NCBI RefSeq assembly: GCF_014694375.1
Contig: NZ_JAAUWW010000005.1
Coordinates: forward strand, 141,117-205,116
DNA length: 64,000 nt
Direction: 5' to 3'
Source of the DNA: Vibrio sp. S17_S38
GTDB taxonomy: Bacteria > Pseudomonadota > Gammaproteobacteria > Enterobacterales > Vibrionaceae
The position numbers were made by a program, and so were the translations under genes. Each line of letters opens with the position of its first letter. Position 1 is the stretch's first letter. Below, in pieces: positions 38,944 through 49,515 of this stretch. Under the pieces are notes generated by a model, which did not search any database, was not told where the DNA came from, and saw nothing but the letters and a program-made list of their open reading frames with translations.

Positions 38944-38967
38944 AATGTTTAACACTTTTAGATTCGG

Positions 38968-40293
38968 CTAGTCTTGCTTAGATTCACCGGTTGTTTTTGC
39001 TTCAGCTGAAGGTTCATCCATTTTCTTTTGAGCAATTTTTGCTTTGTTAATCATAGGGATGATTGTAGAGCCTTGAACCAGAATAGAGAATAATACTACT
39101 GCGTAAGTCATTACCATGATGATTTCTTTTACATCAATATGAAGAGGAGATACAAAGTACTTATCATGAGGTATCGATAGGGCCATCGCTAGAGCAAGAC
39201 CACCACGCAAACCACCCCATGTCAAAATTCGTACTGACCATGGGTTATAGGTACGGAAGCGTTTAAAACCTTGATAAGGAACCCAAACACTAAGAAATCG
39301 AGCAAATAATACCAATGGGATAGCAATACCCATCATGATCAGATCTTGTATGTGGAATTCAAATAATAGTAATGACATACCGATCAATAAGAACAATATG
39401 CCATTGAAGAATTCATCAACTAGTTCCCAGAAGTGATCCATATGTTCGGTGCTTTCTTTTGAAAATCCGACATAGCGAGTCCAGTTCCCAATCATAATAC
39501 TTGCTACGACCATCGCTAGAGGGCCTGAAACATCAAGTACTTCTGCAAAGGCATAACCTGCGGTTGGAATACAGATAGTTAAAAGGAGTTCCATTGAGTG
39601 GTCATTGGTTGAGCTTATTAAGTAATGAAATACAAGACCAAGCACTAAACCATAAGCGATACCACCAACGGCTTCTTGTAAGAATAGGCTGATGACACCA
39701 CCCGTCGTTGGCTCTTGCCCACTAAAAGCAACGGTAAAAATGGTCACAAAAATAACCAAACCAAAGCCATCGTTAAATAGTGATTCGCCTTCAATTTGAG
39801 TAGAAATTCGTTGAGGAGCTTGAAGTTTTTTTACGATTGCCAATACCGCAATTGGATCGGTTGGTGAAATAAGGGCACCAAACAATAGGCAAAAAATCAA
39901 ATTGAGGTCGAGATGAATCAGTTGGCATATTCCGTATAGTGAAAAGCCAATAAAAAAAGTGGAGAATAATGTTGAGCCTAGGGCTAAAACGGTAATTTCC
40001 CATTTTTGGTCTGAGAAATGAGGAAGCTTAATGCCTAATCCACCAGCAAAAAGTAAGAATCCTAAGATCCCTTGAAGTAAAAAGTCTTCAAAGTTTATTT
40101 GTGCCATCGTGTGAGAGGCAATGTCGACTAGGTTAAACCACCCCATATGACCCGCGATCAAAATGAATAATGACAACAGCATTGAACCTGCGGTGATCGC
40201 AATAGTCGTTTGCATACGACCGAACTTGCTGTTTATTAAAGCAATAATCATCGCGGCAAAGGATAGAAAACAAAGTGTATTGTAAACGGACAT
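38968..40293 (-). CDS. CPA1-family cation:proton antiporter
   Basis: Predicted Na+(K+)/H+ antiporter of the inner membrane. 441 aa, about twelve membrane segments; CPA1 hallmark SPTDPIAVLAIVKKL in segment 5 and EGESLFNDGFGLVIF in segment 6 carry the ion-binding aspartates. The frame extends upstream to 40383, but ATG 40293 has AAGG upstream and starts the first membrane helix. The C-terminus is short and charged. It is placed between metA and metH without any obvious metabolic link; I leave the symbol empty because NhaP and related paralogues are hard to tell apart. Confidence 0.85.
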   Translation of the reverse strand: MSVYNTLCFLSFAAMIIALINSKFGRMQTTIAITAGSMLLSLFILIAGHMGWFNLVDIASHTMAQINFEDFLLQGILGFLLFAGGLGIKLPHFSDQKWEITVLALGSTLFSTFFIGFSLYGICQLIHLDLNLIFCLLFGALISPTDPIAVLAIVKKLQAPQRISTQIEGESLFNDGFGLVIFVTIFTVAFSGQEPTTGGVISLFLQEAVGGIAYGLVLGLVFHYLISSTNDHSMELLLTICIPTAGYAFAEVLDVSGPLAMVVASIMIGNWTRYVGFSKESTEHMDHFWELVDEFFNGILFLLIGMSLLLFEFHIQDLIMMGIAIPLVLFARFLSVWVPYQGFKRFRTYNPWSVRILTWGGLRGGLALAMALSIPHDKYFVSPLHIDVKEIIMVMTYAVVLFSILVQGSTIIPMINKAKIAQKKMDEPSAEAKTTGESKQD

Positions 40294-40440
40294 GGACCAA
40301 CCTTGGCTAAGTGTAACAAATTGTATTTGTGTGATTTTCCTGTGCTTTATGATAAAGGTCAATTTATTTTTGTCCATCAACATTAGCTAATAATAAGGAA
40401 GAACATTTAATCAGCATATTTGATGAAATAAACTTATTTT

Positions 40441-40456
40441 AGACGTCTAGATTTCT
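40441..40456 (+). promoter_or_regulatory. Tandem MetJ boxes before metH
   Basis: AGACGTCT followed directly by AGATTTCT, 45 bases before the chosen metH start. Nearly identical to the pair before metA (same first box; second differs at one base). Confidence 0.82.
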
Positions 40457-40500
40457 ATGGTAGGATAAACCAACATGACATGGAAAGAGGTTGTACTGGG

Positions 40501-43500
40501 ATGGGAAACACTTTAAATCAGCGTATTGGCACCAAAGCGTCGTTACAAAAACTATTAACCCAACGCATCTTATTAATAGATGGTGGTATGGGGACCATGA
40601 TCCAATCACATAAATTAGAAGAAGCCGATTATCGCGGTAAGCGTTTTATTGATTGGCATAGTGATTTAAAAGGTAATAATGATTTATTGGTGTTAACTCA
40701 GCCTCAACTTATTAAACAAATCCATTGTGATTATTTGTCGGCAGGCGCGGATATTCTAGAAACTAATACTTTCAACTCCACCACCATTGCCATGGCCGAT
40801 TACGACATGGAAAGTTTAAGCGCCGAAATTAATTTTGCTGCGGCTAAACTTGCACGAGAAGCGGCTGATGAATGGACCGCTAAAACACCGGATAAGCCTC
40901 GTTTTGTTGCTGGTGTATTAGGGCCAACTAACCGTACTTGTTCTATTTCCCCTGATGTAAATGATCCTGGCTTTCGTAACGTCAGCTTTGATGAGTTAGT
41001 TGAAGCCTATTCGGAATCAACCAAAGCGATGATTGAAGGTGGCGCGGATCTCATCATGATCGAAACTATTTTTGATACCTTGAATGCCAAGGCGTGCGCT
41101 TTCGCGGTTTCTTCCGTTTTTGATGAGCTCGGCTTTAAATTACCGGTGATGATTTCTGGCACTATTACTGACGCTTCTGGTCGGACGCTTTCCGGGCAAA
41201 CTACCGAAGCTTTCTATAATGCCATGCGCCATATTGAACCAATCTCATTTGGCTTGAACTGTGCACTTGGACCTGATGAACTTCGTCAATATGTGGCGGA
41301 ACTGTCACGAATTTCTGAAACATTTATTTCTGCTCACCCTAATGCAGGCTTACCTAATGCATTTGGTGAGTACGATTTAGAGCCTCGTGAAATGGCGCGT
41401 CATATTCAAGAATGGGCTGAAAGTGGTTTCCTCAACTTAGTCGGTGGGTGTTGTGGAACTACGCCTGAGCACATTCGCCAGATGGCGCGTGTGGTTGAAG
41501 GCGTGAAACCTCGTTCGCTTCCTGACATTCCTAAAGCGTGTCGTTTATCAGGTTTAGAGCCGGTTACGATTGATAAAGACTCATTATTTGTCAACGTAGG
41601 TGAACGGACCAATGTGACGGGATCTGCAAAATTTAAGCGTCTTATTGTTGATGAACAATACGATGAAGCGCTAGATGTAGCCCGTGAACAAGTGGCTAAT
41701 GGTGCTCAGATTATCGATATTAATATGGATGAAGGTATGTTGGATGCCGAAGCCTGTATGGAGCGATTTTTAAAGTTATGTGCATCAGAGCCTGAAATTT
41801 CGAAAGTGCCTATCATGGTCGATTCTTCAAAATGGGAAGTGATTGAAGCCGGTCTAAAATGCATTCAAGGCAAAGGTATTGTTAACTCTATTTCGATGAA
41901 AGAAGGCGTGGATAAATTTATCGAACAAGCCAAGCTGATTCGTCGTTATGGCGCTGCAGTGATAGTGATGGCTTTTGATGAGCAAGGCCAAGCCGATACC
42001 CGAGAGCGTAAAGTTGAGATCTGTACCAAAGCGTACCGTATTTTAGTTGATGAAGTAGGATTCCCTGCAGAAGATGTTATTTTCGATCCGAATATCTTCG
42101 CGATAGCTACGGGAATTGATGAACATAACAATTACGCAGTTGATTTTATTGAAGCGGTTGGTGAAATTAAATCCACGCTACCTTATGCCATGATCTCTGG
42201 CGGTGTATCCAACGTTTCCTTCTCATTTCGGGGTAATAATTATGTACGTGAAGCGATCCATGCTGTGTTTTTATATCACTGCTTTAAGCGTGGTATGGAC
42301 ATGGGGATCGTCAATGCTGGCCAATTGGAAATTTACGATAATATCCCAGAAAAATTGCGTGAAGCGGTTGAAGATGTAGTACTAAACCGCCATTCCGATG
42401 CAACTGAAAATCTGCTTGAATTAGCCGAGGAATATCGTTCAAACGGTGTAGGGAAAGTTGAAGATCCAAATGCATTAATTTGGCGCACATGGGAAGTTGA
42501 AAAACGCATTGAACACTCTTTGGTGAAAGGTATTACCGAATTTATTATTGCCGATACCGAGGAAGCCCGTTTAAAACTGGATAAACCGATTGATGTGATT
42601 GAAGGTCCGTTAATGGATGGCATGAACGTGGTGGGAGATTTATTTGGTGAAGGTAAGATGTTCCTGCCGCAAGTGGTGAAATCTGCGCGAGTGATGAAAC
42701 AAGCCGTTGCTTATCTTGAACCCTTTATTAATGCTTTGAAAGATGAAGGTCAAAGGTCCAATGGTAAGATTTTACTGGCGACCGTGAAAGGTGACGTACA
42801 TGATATTGGTAAGAATATTGTGGGCGTGGTGCTGCAATGTAATAACTACGAGATTATTGATCTTGGGGTTATGGTGCCGTGTGAAACGATCTTTAAAGTC
42901 GCTCGTGAAGAAAACGTCGATATTATTGGTCTATCTGGGCTTATCACACCCTCGTTAGATGAAATGGTGTATGTCGCAAAAGAAATGGAACGTCAAGGCT
43001 TTGATATTCCATTACTCATCGGTGGCGCAACCACCTCGAAAGCGCATACAGCGGTCAAAATTGAACAAAATTATAATCAACCAGTGGTGTATGTGAATAA
43101 TGCCTCGCGTGCGGTTGGTGTATGTTCGGCTTTGTTATCCGATAGTTTACGTCCTGCATTTATAGAAAAACTGAATCTGGATTATGATCGTACTCGTGAT
43201 CAACATGCACGTAAACGTCCTAAAACTAAGCCTATTACGTTAGAAGCGGCTCGTGCGAATAAAGTTGATATTGATTGGCAAGCCTATACTCCTCCTGCTC
43301 CAATAAAAGCTGGAGTTCATGTATTTGAGCATATTGATGTCTCAATGCTGCGTAACTATATTGATTGGACACCTTTCTTCCTTACTTGGGGCTTAATGGG
43401 AAAATATCCCGCTATTTTTGAACATGAAGAAGTTGGCGAAGAGGCAAAACGTATTTTTGATGATGCAATTGGCTTGCTTGAAAAAGTAGAGCAAGACGGC

Positions 43501-44199
43501 ATCTTAAAAGCCAGCGGGATGTGCGCCATGTTCCCAGCCAATAGTGTTGATGATGATATCGAAGTGTACGCCGATGAATCACGCAGCGAAGTGATTAAAG
43601 TTCTACATAACTTGCGTCAACAAACCGATAAACCTAAAGGGCCTAATTACTGCTTATCTGATTATGTTGCTCCAAAAGACAGCGGTAAAGCAGATTGGAT
43701 TGGAGGGTTTGCTGTCACTGGCGGTATTGGAGAGCGTGACTTAGCCGATGCTTATAAGGCAGCAGGCGATGATTATAATGCCATAATGATCCAAGCCGTG
43801 GCCGATCGTTTAGCCGAAGCGTTTGCCGAATACATGCATGAGAAAGTACGTAAAGAAATCTGGGGTTATGCGTCAGATGAAAACCTAACAAATAATGATT
43901 TAATCCGTGAAAAGTACCAAGGTACCCGCCCAGCACCGGGTTATCCTGCTTGCCCCGAGCATACTGAGAAAGGAAGCTTGTGGGAGTTATTAAAGGTAGA
44001 AGAAACCATTGGTATGCCTCTTACCACAAGTTACGCAATGTGGCCGGGTGCATCGGTTTCAGGTTGGTATTTCTCTCATCCAGACTCTCGCTATTTTGCG
44101 ATAGCTCAGATCCAACAAGATCAAGCAGAAGATTATGCGAAGAGAAAAGGTTGGGATGAAGCCGAAATGGAGAAATGGCTAGGGCCGAATTTGAGTTAA
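40501..44199 (+). CDS. metH: Cobalamin-dependent methionine synthase MetH
   Basis: Transfers methyl from methyl-tetrahydrofolate to homocysteine through B12. 1232 aa in four modules: homocysteine domain (about 20-330; zinc cysteines in GLNCALG and GGCCGTTP), pterin-binding domain (about 365-625), B12 domain with DVHDIG and cobalt-ligand H767, and the SAM-dependent reactivation domain (from about 905; [12 protein letters not shown]). Two in-frame ATGs, 40480 and 40501; the second fits better to the AGAGG at 40484-40488. The gene is behind MetJ boxes. No cobalamin riboswitch is seen. Ends at a terminator shared with converging lysC. Confidence 0.96.
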   Translation: MGNTLNQRIGTKASLQKLLTQRILLIDGGMGTMIQSHKLEEADYRGKRFIDWHSDLKGNNDLLVLTQPQLIKQIHCDYLSAGADILETNTFNSTTIAMADYDMESLSAEINFAAAKLAREAADEWTAKTPDKPRFVAGVLGPTNRTCSISPDVNDPGFRNVSFDELVEAYSESTKAMIEGGADLIMIETIFDTLNAKACAFAVSSVFDELGFKLPVMISGTITDASGRTLSGQTTEAFYNAMRHIEPISFGLNCALGPDELRQYVAELSRISETFISAHPNAGLPNAFGEYDLEPREMARHIQEWAESGFLNLVGGCCGTTPEHIRQMARVVEGVKPRSLPDIPKACRLSGLEPVTIDKDSLFVNVGERTNVTGSAKFKRLIVDEQYDEALDVAREQVANGAQIIDINMDEGMLDAEACMERFLKLCASEPEISKVPIMVDSSKWEVIEAGLKCIQGKGIVNSISMKEGVDKFIEQAKLIRRYGAAVIVMAFDEQGQADTRERKVEICTKAYRILVDEVGFPAEDVIFDPNIFAIATGIDEHNNYAVDFIEAVGEIKSTLPYAMISGGVSNVSFSFRGNNYVREAIHAVFLYHCFKRGMDMGIVNAGQLEIYDNIPEKLREAVEDVVLNRHSDATENLLELAEEYRSNGVGKVEDPNALIWRTWEVEKRIEHSLVKGITEFIIADTEEARLKLDKPIDVIEGPLMDGMNVVGDLFGEGKMFLPQVVKSARVMKQAVAYLEPFINALKDEGQRSNGKILLATVKGDVHDIGKNIVGVVLQCNNYEIIDLGVMVPCETIFKVAREENVDIIGLSGLITPSLDEMVYVAKEMERQGFDIPLLIGGATTSKAHTAVKIEQNYNQPVVYVNNASRAVGVCSALLSDSLRPAFIEKLNLDYDRTRDQHARKRPKTKPITLEAARANKVDIDWQAYTPPAPIKAGVHVFEHIDVSMLRNYIDWTPFFLTWGLMGKYPAIFEHEEVGEEAKRIFDDAIGLLEKVEQDGILKASGMCAMFPANSVDDDIEVYADESRSEVIKVLHNLRQQTDKPKGPNYCLSDYVAPKDSGKADWIGGFAVTGGIGERDLADAYKAAGDDYNAIMIQAVADRLAEAFAEYMHEKVRKEIWGYASDENLTNNDLIREKYQGTRPAPGYPACPEHTEKGSLWELLKVEETIGMPLTTSYAMWPGASVSGWYFSHPDSRYFAIAQIQQDQAEDYAKRKGWDEAEMEKWLGPNLS

Positions 44200-44246
44200 T
44201 TTAAAAAATAGATACGAAGTCCAGAGACGCTTCGAAGCTAAGTTAG

Positions 44247-44281
44247 AAAAAGAGCGAACCCTAAAAGATTCGCTCTTTTTT
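44247..44281. terminator. Bidirectional terminator between metH and lysC
   Basis: AAAAAGAGCGAA / TTCGCTCTTTTT with a ten-base loop. Confidence 0.93.
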
Positions 44282-44295
44282 ATATTTTCTGAAAG

Positions 44296-45660
44296 TTAAC
44301 GATTAGTTATTTTTTCAAACAGTTCTTGATGTAGAACTTGTACCGCACGTTTTGCTTCTTCGGAATTAACTAAAAAGCATAAATTATGTGGACTAGCTCC
44401 GTAGCAAATCATGCGTAGATTAAAGTCTTCTAATGCGCTGAATACCTGTTTAGCATAACCTTTTTTAGCGCTCATTTTATTACCAATCAGTGCGACTAAA
44501 CTCAAGTTGTGCTCGACATCAACAATGCACAACTCTTCTAATTCAGCCCGAGCTTCGACAGGAAGTTCTGGTGCTTTTCCAGAAGTATTCGTTTGATCCA
44601 ATGTTAGCGATACACTTACTTCAGAGGTGGTAATTAAATCTACTGAAACTTGGTGCTTGGCTAGAATGGTAAAAACTTGAGCTAAAAAGCCATAAGCTTG
44701 GAACATATTTGGACTGCGAAGCGTTACCATGGTTTGATTGCCACGTAATGCCAACGCACGATAAAGAGGCGCGCTTTCTACTTGTTGACGTATCCAAGTC
44801 CCACCTTTTTCAGGATCACGAGAAGAACCGACAAAAACGGGAATTTGGTGACGTAGTGCTGGTAGTAAAGTAGAAGGATGCAGAATCTTAGCGCCAAAAT
44901 TAGCCATCTCAGAGGCTTCACTAAAGCTGATTTCAGGAATAGGAGTCGCTTTTGGGGCAACGCGAGGATCAGTCGTATAGATACCCGGAACATCGGTCCA
45001 GATTTCAAGGCCGGAGGCTTTTACTGCTTCTGCAATTAAAGCCGCACTATAGTCACTGCCACCACGTCCAAGAGTTGTCGTCGTACCTTCATCATCGCTG
45101 CCAATAAAACCTTGAGTAATAACGACATGTTTTTGGCATAGTGGAATTAGTTTTTGTTCTGCTAACGCATCGATTTTATCAAGAATAGGCTCTGCTTTTC
45201 CATAATCGGCATTGGTACGGAGTACTTCACGGATATCAAAACGAACAGCATCTATTCCACGCTCTACAATTAGTTGAGTCAGAATATGAGTAGACATTAA
45301 TTCGCCACAGGCCACGATATGATCGGTTAATTTATCACTTGATTGAAATGAAGCTGCCTCAGCCATGCTTTTTAACGTATCTAAAATGTTATCAATGGCT
45401 TGCTTAGTTTTGGTTTGATCAGAAAAGTGTTCAATAACCGTGTAATGAATAGTGCGGAGATCATCAAAAATGGCATCTCGGTCATTTGGATTATGTACCC
45501 CAAGTGCGAGTTCAACCAATAAATTTGTCACACCGGAGCAGGCGCTGCTTACTACTAATTTTGTGGATGGGTTATTTTCTATAATAACGGCACAACGGCT
45601 CATCGCCTCAAAGTTAGCGACGCTAGTACCACCAAATTTTGCTACGTTAAATGCGCTCAC
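44296..45660 (-). CDS. lysC: Lysine-sensitive aspartokinase III (GTG start)
   Basis: Phosphorylates aspartate, entry to lysine, threonine and methionine synthesis; feedback-inhibited by lysine. 454 aa: kinase domain with VAKFGGTSVANF at the N-terminus and TLGRGGSDYSAALIAEA, followed by two C-terminal ACT domains (VDLITTSEVSVSLTLD and the LSLVALIGNKM stretch). Monofunctional, no homoserine dehydrogenase fusion. Start is GTG 45660 with AGGGAG upstream. Preceded by a lysine riboswitch, with a short ERIC remnant lying between aptamer and start. Confidence 0.95.
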   Translation of the reverse strand: MSAFNVAKFGGTSVANFEAMSRCAVIIENNPSTKLVVSSACSGVTNLLVELALGVHNPNDRDAIFDDLRTIHYTVIEHFSDQTKTKQAIDNILDTLKSMAEAASFQSSDKLTDHIVACGELMSTHILTQLIVERGIDAVRFDIREVLRTNADYGKAEPILDKIDALAEQKLIPLCQKHVVITQGFIGSDDEGTTTTLGRGGSDYSAALIAEAVKASGLEIWTDVPGIYTTDPRVAPKATPIPEISFSEASEMANFGAKILHPSTLLPALRHQIPVFVGSSRDPEKGGTWIRQQVESAPLYRALALRGNQTMVTLRSPNMFQAYGFLAQVFTILAKHQVSVDLITTSEVSVSLTLDQTNTSGKAPELPVEARAELEELCIVDVEHNLSLVALIGNKMSAKKGYAKQVFSALEDFNLRMICYGASPHNLCFLVNSEEAKRAVQVLHQELFEKITNR

Positions 45661-45713
45661 AGCACGGTCTCCCTTTAAATACCAATATATCCCAATTAGG
45701 GTAAGAAAATGTT

Positions 45714-45751
45714 TATACCCAACTTACTGAAACTTTAATTACTTTGAGTAT
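45714..45751. repeat. ERIC remnant in the lysC leader
   Basis: 38 bp: TATACCCAACTTACTGAAACT joined to TTAATTACTTTGAGTA, i.e. the two ends of an ERIC palindrome with the middle lost. It lies within the lysC mRNA leader, 53 bases upstream of the start codon. Confidence 0.65.
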
Positions 45752-45849
45752 GATAATGTTGAGAGAAATAGGTTGAGCAGGGTATACGATATACATAGAA
45801 GCTATAGCTGAGCAGCCTAGCAATGCAAACCATAGAAGCTCATCATCAA

Positions 45850-46030
45850 TATAACACCTTGGTTAATATTGGTGACAGTTGTTAGGATTCAGCCTAAGCA
45901 ACCGATGTAATAAACACCTACAACGTTTATTCACCTCGGCGTAACTCCCCATAAATCTAGCGTTTTGGTATTGTGGTACCACGAAAGATCTGCCTGGGTT
46001 ACGCTCCTCTCCTTGCGCTGTAAAGTAAAA
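45850..46030 (-). promoter_or_regulatory. Lysine riboswitch (L box) upstream of lysC
   Basis: On the minus strand the aptamer elements occur in order: GGAGAGGAGCG, GGGGAGTTACGCCGAGGTGA, a hairpin AAACG...CGTTT-like arm, TCGGTTGCTTAGGCTGAATCC, and TGTCACCA (45877-45870). This matches the E. coli lysC riboswitch block for block. No U-tract terminator follows before the GTG, so translational control as in E. coli is likely. The 604-bp gap 45661-46264 has no gene; the rest holds the lysC promoter and the leader of the aminotransferase gene, including an imperfect hairpin at 46142-46189. Confidence 0.88.
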
Positions 46031-46264
46031 CTATTACACGTTTCAGCAGCGCAGACATTGAACGTTTTTGCACCATGAAAGTCAACATATGATCAGAATA
46101 TTTATGAATATTTTTTTCTCTTTTTTGGTTATTTAAAAAAGGCAGATTCAGTGAGGATCTTCACAGCTTCGCCAATGGTATGGTATCTGCTGTTTCACTT
46201 AATTGCAGCGTGATAAAAATTTGATTACAGTGACTAATAATATATTCAATTAAGGATAATTAAG

Positions 46265-47377
46265 ATGATTCAACGTTTTTACCCACCTCGCCGTATACTA
46301 ATGGGACCTGGTCCATCTGATATTTCTCCTTATGTGCTTCAAGCGCTTAGTCGTCCAACGATTGGTCATCTTGATCCGTTATTTATCGGTATGATGGATG
46401 AAGTGAAAACATTGCTAAAGTATGCTTTTCAAACTGAAAATGAATTTACGATTCCAGTGTCAGCACCGGGCAGCGCTGGTATGGAAGCATGTTTTGTTAA
46501 TTTATTAGAACCTGGCGATAAAGTGATTGTTTGCCGCAATGGCGTGTTCGGCGAACGGATGCGTGAAAATGCTATTCGCTGTGGCGCTGAAGTAGTACTA
46601 GTTGATGATGAGTGGGGTCAACCAGTTAGCACTGAGAAAGTATTGGCGGCATTTGAGAAAAACCCAGATACTAAAGTGCTTGCTTTTGTTCATGCGGAAA
46701 CCTCAACAGGTGCCTTGAGTGATGCGCAGGCTCTAGCAAAAATAGCCCAAAAATTTGGCGCATTAACAATTGTGGATGCCGTGACTTCATTGGGGGGGGT
46801 GCCACTTAAAGTGGATGAATGGAAGTTAGATGCGGTTTATTCGGGCAGTCAGAAATGTTTGTCTTGTATTCCTGGATTGTCACCTATCACATTTTCACCT
46901 AAAGCCATTGCGAGAATTCAAGCTCGAACTACGCCAGTGCAGAGCTGGTTTTTAGATCAAAGCTTAGTACTCGGGTATTGGAGTGGTGGCGCTAAACGCA
47001 GCTATCATCATACCGCTCCAGTTAATAGTTTGTATGCATTGCATGAAGCTTTATTGGCACTGTATGAGGAAGGTATTGAGAATTCGTGGCAACGCCATGC
47101 GGATATGCATCAAGAGCTAAAAGTGGGACTAGAGGCATTAGGGTTTCGCTATGTAGTGGATGAAGCCTATCGATTACCTCAGCTTAATTCGGTTTATTTA
47201 CCTGATGGTGTTGATGATGCAGCTGTACGTGCTAGCTTACTTGAGCATTATAACTTAGAAGTGGGCGGCGGTTTAGGTGCACTTGCAGGTAAAGTATGGC
47301 GTATTGGTTTAATGGGTTACAGCGCCAAAAAAGAAAATGTCGCACTGTGCTTAAAGGCTCTGCAAGACACATTATAA
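46265..47377 (+). CDS. PLP-dependent class V aminotransferase, alanine-glyoxylate aminotransferase type
   Basis: Fold-type I aminotransferase with the PLP-binding lysine K197 in SGSQKCLS, phosphate-contacting GSAGMEA (70-76), and VDAVTSLGG around the PLP aspartate D171. 370 aa. Family members use alanine or serine with glyoxylate or pyruvate; the exact substrate cannot be set from sequence. The neighbouring lysC and metH do not settle it. ATG 46265 follows AAGGATAATTAAG. Divergent from lysC. Confidence 0.88.
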   Translation: MIQRFYPPRRILMGPGPSDISPYVLQALSRPTIGHLDPLFIGMMDEVKTLLKYAFQTENEFTIPVSAPGSAGMEACFVNLLEPGDKVIVCRNGVFGERMRENAIRCGAEVVLVDDEWGQPVSTEKVLAAFEKNPDTKVLAFVHAETSTGALSDAQALAKIAQKFGALTIVDAVTSLGGVPLKVDEWKLDAVYSGSQKCLSCIPGLSPITFSPKAIARIQARTTPVQSWFLDQSLVLGYWSGGAKRSYHHTAPVNSLYALHEALLALYEEGIENSWQRHADMHQELKVGLEALGFRYVVDEAYRLPQLNSVYLPDGVDDAAVRASLLEHYNLEVGGGLGALAGKVWRIGLMGYSAKKENVALCLKALQDTL

Positions 47378-47416
47378 AAATAAACGACCTTAAAATTTCA
47401 CGAATAAAATCGTAAA

Positions 47417-47460
47417 TAAAAAGGAGTTCGCTTTGGTTAGCGAGCTCCTTTTTGTTTTTT
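47417..47460. terminator. Terminator between the aminotransferase and pglL-type gene
   Basis: AAAAAGGAGTTCGCT / AGCGAGCTCCTTTTT stem and T-tract; A-tract on the other side allows both directions. Confidence 0.88.
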
Positions 47461-47490
47461 GTCGTAAATTTATGCTGTTATATCGTTTTC

Positions 47491-49275
47491 TTAATGTCCA
47501 CTAGCTTGACTATCGGTAGTTTGAGCTTGTGATGCTCTTTCTGATTTTGGTATAAAACGTACTTTAGAGAAATCTTCAGCAGGGAATAAAAACGCTGCCT
47601 CATGACGAATTGCCTTTGCTTTATCCATTTCACCTAGCCCTTGATAAGCGACGATTAAACTCGAATAAAAAGTTGGTCGAGGTTTGTGTTTTATTAACTC
47701 TGTTGACCAAGTTATAAATGGTTGAATATATTCCGGGTTTTCAACTTTAAGCCCGATGTTTAATTGGGTTTTATAAACGTCCCAATCAAATCGGTCTTTC
47801 CAGACACTTGGATTAGATACTTGTTGTAAAATATCAGGATTAATCTGCCTGCTGCGCTCAAACTTGTTTAAGACCAAATTGGTGTGTAGCGCCGAGAGCA
47901 TATAAAAAGCGGTCATAACCGGCAGAACGAGTGAAATAACTCTGAGCAGGCTTTTGGTGATTGAGCTAAAGTTAACACTTTGATATTGAGATGTAAGTTG
48001 ATCAATCCAGTAAATTAGAATGATAAAAATGACCCAATGTACAGCGGAGTGGTAAAAAGGATATTCCAATTGAGTATGTAAGACGATAGGGAAAAATAAT
48101 GCCGCTGTCGCTAAACGCGTGCCGGAGCTGATTTTTCGTATTTTTCGCAGTACTAATAGTGTAGCGAGCAATAATCCTAATAGAGGAACAATACCCCCTT
48201 CAACTGCCCAATATAATATTTCATTATGTGGGTGATCCATCGACGCTAAGCCTGCATGGTAGCTCGGATTTAATTGGTGCTGTCTTGCTGTATAAACAAT
48301 ATAAGCCGGTTCAAACCTACCGTAACCGTATCCTGTTAAAGGTTTTTCTACCACCATGTCGAATGTTTGCGGGAAGGTGTAACGCCTTGGGCTTTCAAGG
48401 TTAGATTTTTGCTCTATGAGTTGATTCCCACCATTTGCTTGCACTAAAGCATATCCAACTCCCAATCCTAAAAGTACGGCTAAGCACCATAAATAGAATT
48501 CTTTTTTTGATAAAAAATTCTTTAAATAAGGAAGTAATAAAATACAACCGATAATGCCGCCTAACCATCCGGTTCTAGATGCTAAAACCCATAATAAAGG
48601 AATACTGATTATTGGGAAAACAAACAGCAACCCAGTCAAAATAGAGTGATGATATTCGTTACTTTGTTTTTGGCGAGCGAGTAGGTAGCCTGAAAGAACT
48701 AATCCTGTTGCGACAAAACTTGCCATAACATTGGGTTGTTGGAAAATAGCGAAGGGGCGATTTTGTACGGTGTTATAACCAAATACATTGCCTGGTTCGA
48801 GAAGTAAATATTGAACATAGCCATAAATAATTTCAATCAACACGCCAATTAATATTAGCAATAACATGCTTTGTTTTTGTTTAAGACTAAACGAAAATTG
48901 CTGCAAGATGAGAAAGAACAGCCAACCCGCCCATAAGCCGACTAGTCGAGTTAATGCATACTGTGGTTCTGCTGAGGCGTAAAAAATCGGTATCGTTAAT
49001 AAGATACAAGTGAAGAATAAACCTACCGTTAAGCTTGAATAGCGTAGAGAGCGTTTTGCCGCGGTCTCGTATAATCCAATAGCAAGGCTAATACTCACTG
49101 CAATCCAAGTTGTAAGGTTGAATGGGAGAAATAACCCCGCACCGCCAGGGTTAGGCTGGAAGAAATGCATAGCAACAACAAAAATCAGCCCTAATGACCA
49201 TAAAAAAGGTCGAGTTAGTGGGCGATGAGGGGGCTCATTTTCAAGCAAAGTACCTTGAGTGTATAACGTAGCCAT
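47491..49275 (-). CDS. pglL: PglL/Wzy_C-family O-oligosaccharyltransferase or O-antigen ligase
   Basis: Inner-membrane glycosyltransferase that moves lipid-linked glycans to protein or lipid A. 594 aa: about ten membrane segments, a large periplasmic loop with the Wzy_C/PglL pattern GYGYGRFEP ... MDHPHNEILYWAVEGG (catalytic-type histidine in HPHNE), then a C-terminal cytoplasmic or periplasmic TPR-like region. The position between the aminotransferase and uvrA equals that of V. cholerae PglL. Three in-frame ATGs (49323, 49293, 49275); only the last has GAGGA correctly placed. Substrate is inferred. Confidence 0.78.
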   Translation of the reverse strand: MATLYTQGTLLENEPPHRPLTRPFLWSLGLIFVVAMHFFQPNPGGAGLFLPFNLTTWIAVSISLAIGLYETAAKRSLRYSSLTVGLFFTCILLTIPIFYASAEPQYALTRLVGLWAGWLFFLILQQFSFSLKQKQSMLLLILIGVLIEIIYGYVQYLLLEPGNVFGYNTVQNRPFAIFQQPNVMASFVATGLVLSGYLLARQKQSNEYHHSILTGLLFVFPIISIPLLWVLASRTGWLGGIIGCILLLPYLKNFLSKKEFYLWCLAVLLGLGVGYALVQANGGNQLIEQKSNLESPRRYTFPQTFDMVVEKPLTGYGYGRFEPAYIVYTARQHQLNPSYHAGLASMDHPHNEILYWAVEGGIVPLLGLLLATLLVLRKIRKISSGTRLATAALFFPIVLHTQLEYPFYHSAVHWVIFIILIYWIDQLTSQYQSVNFSSITKSLLRVISLVLPVMTAFYMLSALHTNLVLNKFERSRQINPDILQQVSNPSVWKDRFDWDVYKTQLNIGLKVENPEYIQPFITWSTELIKHKPRPTFYSSLIVAYQGLGEMDKAKAIRHEAAFLFPAEDFSKVRFIPKSERASQAQTTDSQASGH

Positions 49276-49382
49276 CGCGAAAGGTGTCCTCATTATCGAT
49301 TTGTTGTTTAAGGTTGCTGGCATTGTATAAATAGCGACAATAATAGTCGCTATTTATATCTATCTTACTTTAGGCCTATATT

Positions 49383-49510
49383 TATACCCATCTTACTTGA
49401 AGCTGCAGTTTTGTTGGCTACGTTCACTCACCCCAATCACTTAGACTAGCTAAGTGATTGGGGCTTCGTTTACTTGCCGCCTTACTGCAGCTTCAATTAC
49501 TTTGGGTATA
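49383..49510. repeat. ERIC palindrome, full-length copy between pglL and uvrA
   Basis: 128 bp, nearly perfect inverted repeat: TATACCCA...TTGAAGCTGCAGT and ACTGCAGCTTCAA...TGGGTATA, with core CCCCAATCACTTAG / CTAAGTGATTGGGG. The best-preserved ERIC in the window. It starts five bases after the uvrA stop and, transcribed, would form a long hairpin at the uvrA mRNA end. Confidence 0.92.
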
Positions 49511-49515
49511 TTATG

